A stretch of 8,568 bases of DNA, taken from Terrimesophilobacter sp044508495 (GTDB taxonomy: Bacteria; Actinomycetota; Actinomycetes; Actinomycetales; Microbacteriaceae). The translations under genes were made by a program, and so were the position numbers. This document shows, one piece after another, positions 5,416 through 8,568 of the stretch. Location: contig JBIQHP010000090.1 in assembly GCA_044508495.1 (NCBI GenBank), forward strand, positions 1 to 8,568, given 5' to 3'. Numbering within the stretch: the first letter of the stretch is position 1; the number at the start of each line of letters is the position of its first letter. The notes below the pieces were generated by a model, which was not told the DNA's origin, ran no database searches, and saw nothing but the letters and a program-made list of their open reading frames with translations.

Positions 5416-6465
5416 CTAGATCTCGGTGCGGGAGGTGTCGTTGATGCCGCCCGCGCCCCGGACGAGGCCGAAGAGGAACCCGGCCCCCCAGCTCAGGTGC
5501 ATCGTCGGGAGCACCACGAGGAACAGCCAGCGGTCCCGCCACGGTTTCACGGCATCCTGGGTCAGCGCGACCCAGACGACGAGCACGAGGTAGAGGATCG
5601 GTGCGAGGTACACCGCGCTCGCGACGAGGCCGAGCCTTCCGTGCAGCACTCCGCTGAGCTGCAGGATGCCGACGACGATGCTCGCCAGGAGCGAGAGAAC
5701 GAGCAGCGGCGGCGCGTAGAACCGCCACGGGTTGCGCCCCCGGATGCGCCGCACGAGCTCCGCCCGCCACACCCCGGTCGCGAAGAACTGGCGCGCGAGC
5801 TTGGCCCAGTTCTCGCGGGGCCAGTAGGTGACCTTGAGCGCCGGGTCGAACCACACCGTGCCGCCGCCGTCGCGGATGCGCAGGTTCAACTCCCAGTCCT
5901 CGCCACGGCGGATCGTCTCGTCGAAGAGCCCCGCCCCCTCGAGTGCCCCGCGACGGAACACCCCCAGGTACGCGGACTCGGCGCTGCCTTCCTTCGCGCC
6001 GCCGTGGTAGCGCGCGCCGCCCAGTCCGAAGGGACTGTTGTAGGCGCGGGCGACGGCCGCCTGGAACGGGGTCTTGCCCTGGGCGAGCATGACTCCGCCG
6101 ACGTTGGCCGCCCCCGTGCGCTGCAGCGTCGCGACAGCCGCCGCGGTATAGCCGGGCTCGAGCTCCGAGTGCGCGTCCACCCGCACGACGATCGGATGCA
6201 CGCTCGCGCGGATCGCGAGGTTCAGGCCGACCGGGATGTCGGCATCCGGGTTCCCGACCGTGCGGATGCGGGGGTCGCCCTTCGCGAGCGCGGTCACGAG
6301 CTCGGTCGTCCCGTCGGTCGAGGGGCCGAGGGCCAGGACCAGCTCCTTCTCGCCGGGGTAGTCCTGGTCGAGCACCGAGCGGATGGCCGTCTCGACGTAA
6401 CCGGCCTCGTTGAGCACGGGCATGACGTAGGAGACCGCCGGGAAGGTGGTCTCCTCGTCTGCCAT
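5416..6465 (-). CDS. Family 2 glycosyltransferase with three C-terminal membrane spans
   Basis: This is a 349-residue protein with an N-terminal GT-A domain. VSYVMPVLNEAGYVETAIRS at 11-30 is the nucleotide-binding start of GT2 enzymes. VRVDAHSELEPGY at 94-106 holds the DxD-like metal site (D97, H99). RRGEDWELNLRIR at 186-198 supplies the ED base motif. Three hydrophobic helices follow at about 251-273, 280-301 and 312-335. The layout and the MPVLNE/VDAHSE motifs recall ExoA-type enzymes of exopolysaccharide synthesis, which add a sugar to a lipid-linked intermediate at the cytoplasmic membrane; the actual sugar cannot be told. The gene starts 16 bp after the protease stop codon, on the same strand, so the two are probably one transcript. 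There is no Shine-Dalgarno before the ATG. CATAGT lies 7 nt upstream, so a leaderless secondary start is possible. It converges on the glycerophosphotransferase pair, with a repeat copy between them. Confidence 0.88.
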   Translation of the reverse strand: MADEETTFPAVSYVMPVLNEAGYVETAIRSVLDQDYPGEKELVLALGPSTDGTTELVTALAKGDPRIRTVGNPDADIPVGLNLAIRASVHPIVVRVDAHSELEPGYTAAAVATLQRTGAANVGGVMLAQGKTPFQAAVARAYNSPFGLGGARYHGGAKEGSAESAYLGVFRRGALEGAGLFDETIRRGEDWELNLRIRDGGGTVWFDPALKVTYWPRENWAKLARQFFATGVWRAELVRRIRGRNPWRFYAPPLLVLSLLASIVVGILQLSGVLHGRLGLVASAVYLAPILYLVLVVWVALTQDAVKPWRDRWLFLVVLPTMHLSWGAGFLFGLVRGAGGINDTSRTEI

Positions 6466-6481
6466 GTGGTCAACTATGGCA

Positions 6482-7897
6482 TCACTTGAGCTCCCCGAGC
6501 GTGACCGTCACGGTCGTCGGGCGACCGTCGCGCACGTAGGTGACCGTCGCCTCGGAGCCGGCCTCCGCCGCACGCACCTGCGCCGTGAGGTCGTTGCTCC
6601 CGGTGATCGGCAGACCGTTGAAGCCGGTGATGAGGTCGCCCTTCCGGATGCCCGCCGTCTGCGCGGCGCCGCCATCCGTCACCGACTGCACGCTCGCGCC
6701 GACGATCGACTTGGTCTTGATCGCGCTGTCGGCGGTGACATCCATGATCGTCGCGCCGAGCAGGCCGTGCGTCGCCTTGCCGTCGTTGATGAGGTCGAAG
6801 GCGATGCGCTTGACGAGGTTCGACGGGATCGCGAAGCCGACGCCGATGCTGCCGGACTGGCCGCCGAAGCTCGACCCGGTCCCGGCGATCGCGACGTTGA
6901 CGCCGATGACCTTGCCGTCCTTGTCGAGGAGCGCGCCGCCCGAGTTGCCGGGATTGATGGCCGCATCCGTCTGGATGACGGGGAGGAAGATGTTCGCCTG
7001 CTGCGCCGCCGACGGCGTCTGCTGCTGGTCATCGTCGCCCCCCTGTCCGGGGAACTCCCAGAAGTTGAAAGGTCCGCTGCCGCCGTTGCCGTCCGGGCCG
7101 CCATTGCCCGGCGCCTGCTCGGTGCCCTCGTCGGGCGCCGCGGAGGAGGCCACGGTGATGCTGCGGTTGAGCGCGCTCACGATGCCGTTCGTCACGGTGT
7201 TGGAGAGCCCGAGCGGCGCGCCGATCGCGACGGTGAGGTCGCCGACGTTGAGCTTGCTCGAGTCCGCGAACTGGAGCGGCTGGAAGGTGCCCTCGATCTT
7301 GATGACCGCGAGGTCGGTGATCGGGTCGGTGCCCACGAGCCTGGCGGTGTAGAGGTGGCCGTCGTAGGACTCGACGCTGATGTCGGGGTGGGCGGACTCG
7401 CCGTCGAGGGTCACGACGTGCGTGTTGGTCACGATGTAGCCGTCCTCGGTGAGGATGATGCCGGAGCCGGTTCCGGCCGCGGTCTTGCCCTGCACGGAGA
7501 CGGTCACGACCGAGGGGCCGGCGGAGGCCGCGATCGCGGTGATGGTGGTGGCATCCGCTGCGTCGTTGACGGTGATGGTCGCGGGGGTCGGAGCGGAGGC
7601 AGCGGGCTGGGAGGCCAGGTTCGAGGTGATGGCCCAGGTGGCGATTCCCGCGCCCGAGACGCCTCCGACGAGAGCACCCACCGCGAGGGCGGCGACGAGC
7701 CCGACCGAGCCCGACTTCTTCGACGTCTCGTGGGATACGGATGCCGCAGGCGCCCACTTCTCGTCGAGGTTCGGGTGCTGCGCTGCGGCCGGGTCGGCCT
7801 GGGTCTGCTGAGTCTGCTGGGTCTGCTTCTGCTCGATCGAGGTCGCGTCGGCCGGGGTCGCGTCGGTCGGGCGAGAGGCTTCGGGGTTGTCAGTCAT
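6482..7897 (-). CDS. Membrane-anchored HtrA/DegP-like serine protease with PDZ domain
   Basis: The protein has 471 residues from the ATG at 7897, chosen for its strong Shine-Dalgarno; an in-frame start at 7969 would run across the promoter. Layout: a cytoplasmic segment 1-60 rich in Thr, Gln and Ala (with TQQTQQTQ); one transmembrane helix at about 64-92; a trypsin-like domain at about 115-365; and a PDZ domain at about 376-468. The catalytic triad is visible as H160 (TNTHVV), D195 (ITDLAVIK) and S319 (NPGNSGGAL), so the enzyme should be active outside the membrane. HtrA proteases degrade or refold damaged envelope proteins and often feed stress signalling. Between GIVSALNRSI and IQTDAAINPGNSGG is a long loop (about 249-303) rich in Gly, Pro, Asp and Gln, longer than in a minimal HtrA. 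The gene is first in an apparent two-gene unit with the glycosyltransferase. Confidence 0.93.
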   Translation of the reverse strand: MTDNPEASRPTDATPADATSIEQKQTQQTQQTQADPAAAQHPNLDEKWAPAASVSHETSKKSGSVGLVAALAVGALVGGVSGAGIATWAITSNLASQPAASAPTPATITVNDAADATTITAIAASAGPSVVTVSVQGKTAAGTGSGIILTEDGYIVTNTHVVTLDGESAHPDISVESYDGHLYTARLVGTDPITDLAVIKIEGTFQPLQFADSSKLNVGDLTVAIGAPLGLSNTVTNGIVSALNRSITVASSAAPDEGTEQAPGNGGPDGNGGSGPFNFWEFPGQGGDDDQQQTPSAAQQANIFLPVIQTDAAINPGNSGGALLDKDGKVIGVNVAIAGTGSSFGGQSGSIGVGFAIPSNLVKRIAFDLINDGKATHGLLGATIMDVTADSAIKTKSIVGASVQSVTDGGAAQTAGIRKGDLITGFNGLPITGSNDLTAQVRAAEAGSEATVTYVRDGRPTTVTVTLGELK

Positions 7898-7903
7898 GGG
7901 GTG

Positions 7904-7956
7904 CTCCTTCCAAGCAGGGTCAGCATCCAACTGCAGCCTGAACATTGTATTTGTTC
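7904..7956 (-). promoter_or_regulatory. Protease promoter, candidate operator and ribosome binding site
   Basis: On the minus strand, AAGGAG (7909-7904) ends 6 nt before the protease ATG. TACAAT (7949-7944) is a good -10 that would give a leader of about 40 nt. The -10 lies inside a perfect inverted repeat, GAACA-N7-TGTTC (7940-7956), a plausible site for a dimeric regulator. No clear -35 is seen at 17 bp, which would fit a regulated or alternative-sigma promoter. Confidence 0.5.
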
Positions 7957-8014
7957 GCGCTGTGAGCACGCCGACGAGCCCGAGGGAGCGGGAAGTGCGG
8001 GAGGACAGCCGCCG

Positions 8015-8568
8015 TCAGCAGCCCGGGCCGTGCGGGTTGACCGTGCACTCGTCCTGGACGAGAACGGTCTTCGCCCCGGCCGCGGCCACGGCGACGAGCC
8101 GGTTCGCCGGGACCCAGATGAGGCCGGAGACCGGGATCCACTCGGTCGCGTCGGCGTAGCGGTATTCGGGGGCGAAGCCGATCGTGAGGTCGATGTAGTA
8201 GGTGCCTGGGCTGCGGTAGACGTGGCTCGTCGCCGTCGCGTCGAACTCGCGGAGGCCGAGCGCCTGCCAGGTCGCTCCGGGGGTCGCGGTCGTACGGGTC
8301 GCGCCGTCGCCGTAGGTCCAGCGGTAGCGCACGGGCGTGAAGCGAACGGATGCCGGCCGGTCGAGCAGCGTCCCCGACTTCACGTGCTGCGTCGCGTGCG
8401 CGTAGAAATTCGTGTCGAGGCCGACGATCATCCAGCCGTTCGGCTGCATGTGATCGGAGCCGGGGTCGGGGCGGAACCGCGCGAGGTCGGAGAGCGTCAC
8501 CGGCATCGTGAAGGTGTAACCGGAGCGGTCGATCGTGAGCGGGGGCTGGATCACGGGCGGAGCGGGGG
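8015..8568 (-). CDS. PKD-domain-like protein, C-terminal part (cut by window edge)
   Basis: The open frame enters from beyond position 8568 and stops at 8015; about 184 codons are visible. A GTG at 8554 could serve as a start, but the frame stays open upstream (PAPP before it) with no Shine-Dalgarno, so a longer gene is likely. Numbering from that GTG, FTPVRYRWTYGDG at 72-84 and TSHVYRSPGTYYIDLTI at 109-125 are the two hallmarks of a PKD-type beta-sandwich: the (Y/F)GDG turn and the HxYxxPGxY strand. PKD domains are usually found on extracellular proteins and mediate binding. The C-terminus ends with two cysteines (C170 and the last residue, C179), possibly a disulfide. There is no sortase signal or C-terminal membrane span, so any anchor or signal peptide must be N-terminal and outside the window. 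Its exact role is unknown. A 117-bp spacer separates it from the protease gene. Confidence 0.7.
   Translation of the reverse strand, partial: PAPPVIQPPLTIDRSGYTFTMPVTLSDLARFRPDPGSDHMQPNGWMIVGLDTNFYAHATQHVKSGTLLDRPASVRFTPVRYRWTYGDGATRTTATPGATWQALGLREFDATATSHVYRSPGTYYIDLTIGFAPEYRYADATEWIPVSGLIWVPANRLVAVAAAGAKTVLVQDECTVNPHGPGC

Noticed and set aside
2477..5444. Long open frames opposite or out of frame with the glycerophosphotransferase genes (for example 2477-3934 minus, 3952-5358 minus, 4014-5444 plus)
   Set aside because: Their products are Arg/Ala/Gly-rich or Val/Glu/His-rich strings without family motifs, as expected for shadow frames in very GC-rich DNA. The overlapping frames carry clear catalytic motifs.
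7898..7969. Longer N-terminus for the HtrA-like protease starting at 7969
   Set aside because: That frame would cover the -10 box, the inverted repeat and the strong AAGGAG site; the ATG at 7897 has ideal spacing to AAGGAG.

Overview
The window is very GC-rich with strong G/C third-position bias. It is also rich in the hexamer GGATGC/GCATCC, has several gene starts without a clear Shine-Dalgarno sequence, and has proteins typical of Gram-positive actinobacteria. I infer a member of the Microbacteriaceae or a close relative; this rests on composition and gene character, not on a database match.

Layout. At the left edge (1-150, minus) is the first 50 codons of a Phd/YefM-type antitoxin, with two TGTACA boxes just upstream of its start codon. 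Diverging from it (302-1228, plus) is an EcsC-like protein with a low-complexity tail. It overlaps tail-to-tail the first of three CDP-glycerol glycerophosphotransferase-family genes (1168-2469, minus). A 118-bp divergent spacer leads to two more members of that family on the plus strand (2588-3817 and 3814-5310), joined by an ATGA stop/start overlap. Facing them on the minus strand is a two-gene unit: a membrane-anchored HtrA-like serine protease (6482-7897), then a family 2 glycosyltransferase with three C-terminal membrane spans (5416-6465). At the right edge (8015 to beyond the window, minus) is the C-terminal part of a PKD-domain-like protein.

Function. The core looks like a cell-envelope polymer locus: three glycerophosphotransferase-like enzymes (teichoic-acid type chemistry) and a membrane glycosyltransferase, next to an envelope quality-control protease. 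No CDP-glycerol synthase, polymer primase or exporter is in view, so the polymer cannot be named.

The most notable non-gene signal is a short interspersed repeat in three copies (187-227, 1060-1094, 5371-5409). Its arms are constant (GGTTTCGATAC and TCAACCAGCG). In two copies the middle is a different perfect hairpin around the same TGC loop. The third copy has lost most of the stem and is read through as the C-terminal tail of the EcsC-like gene. I found no CRISPR array, tRNA, rRNA or complete insertion sequence. No stretch over 300 bp lacks a gene.
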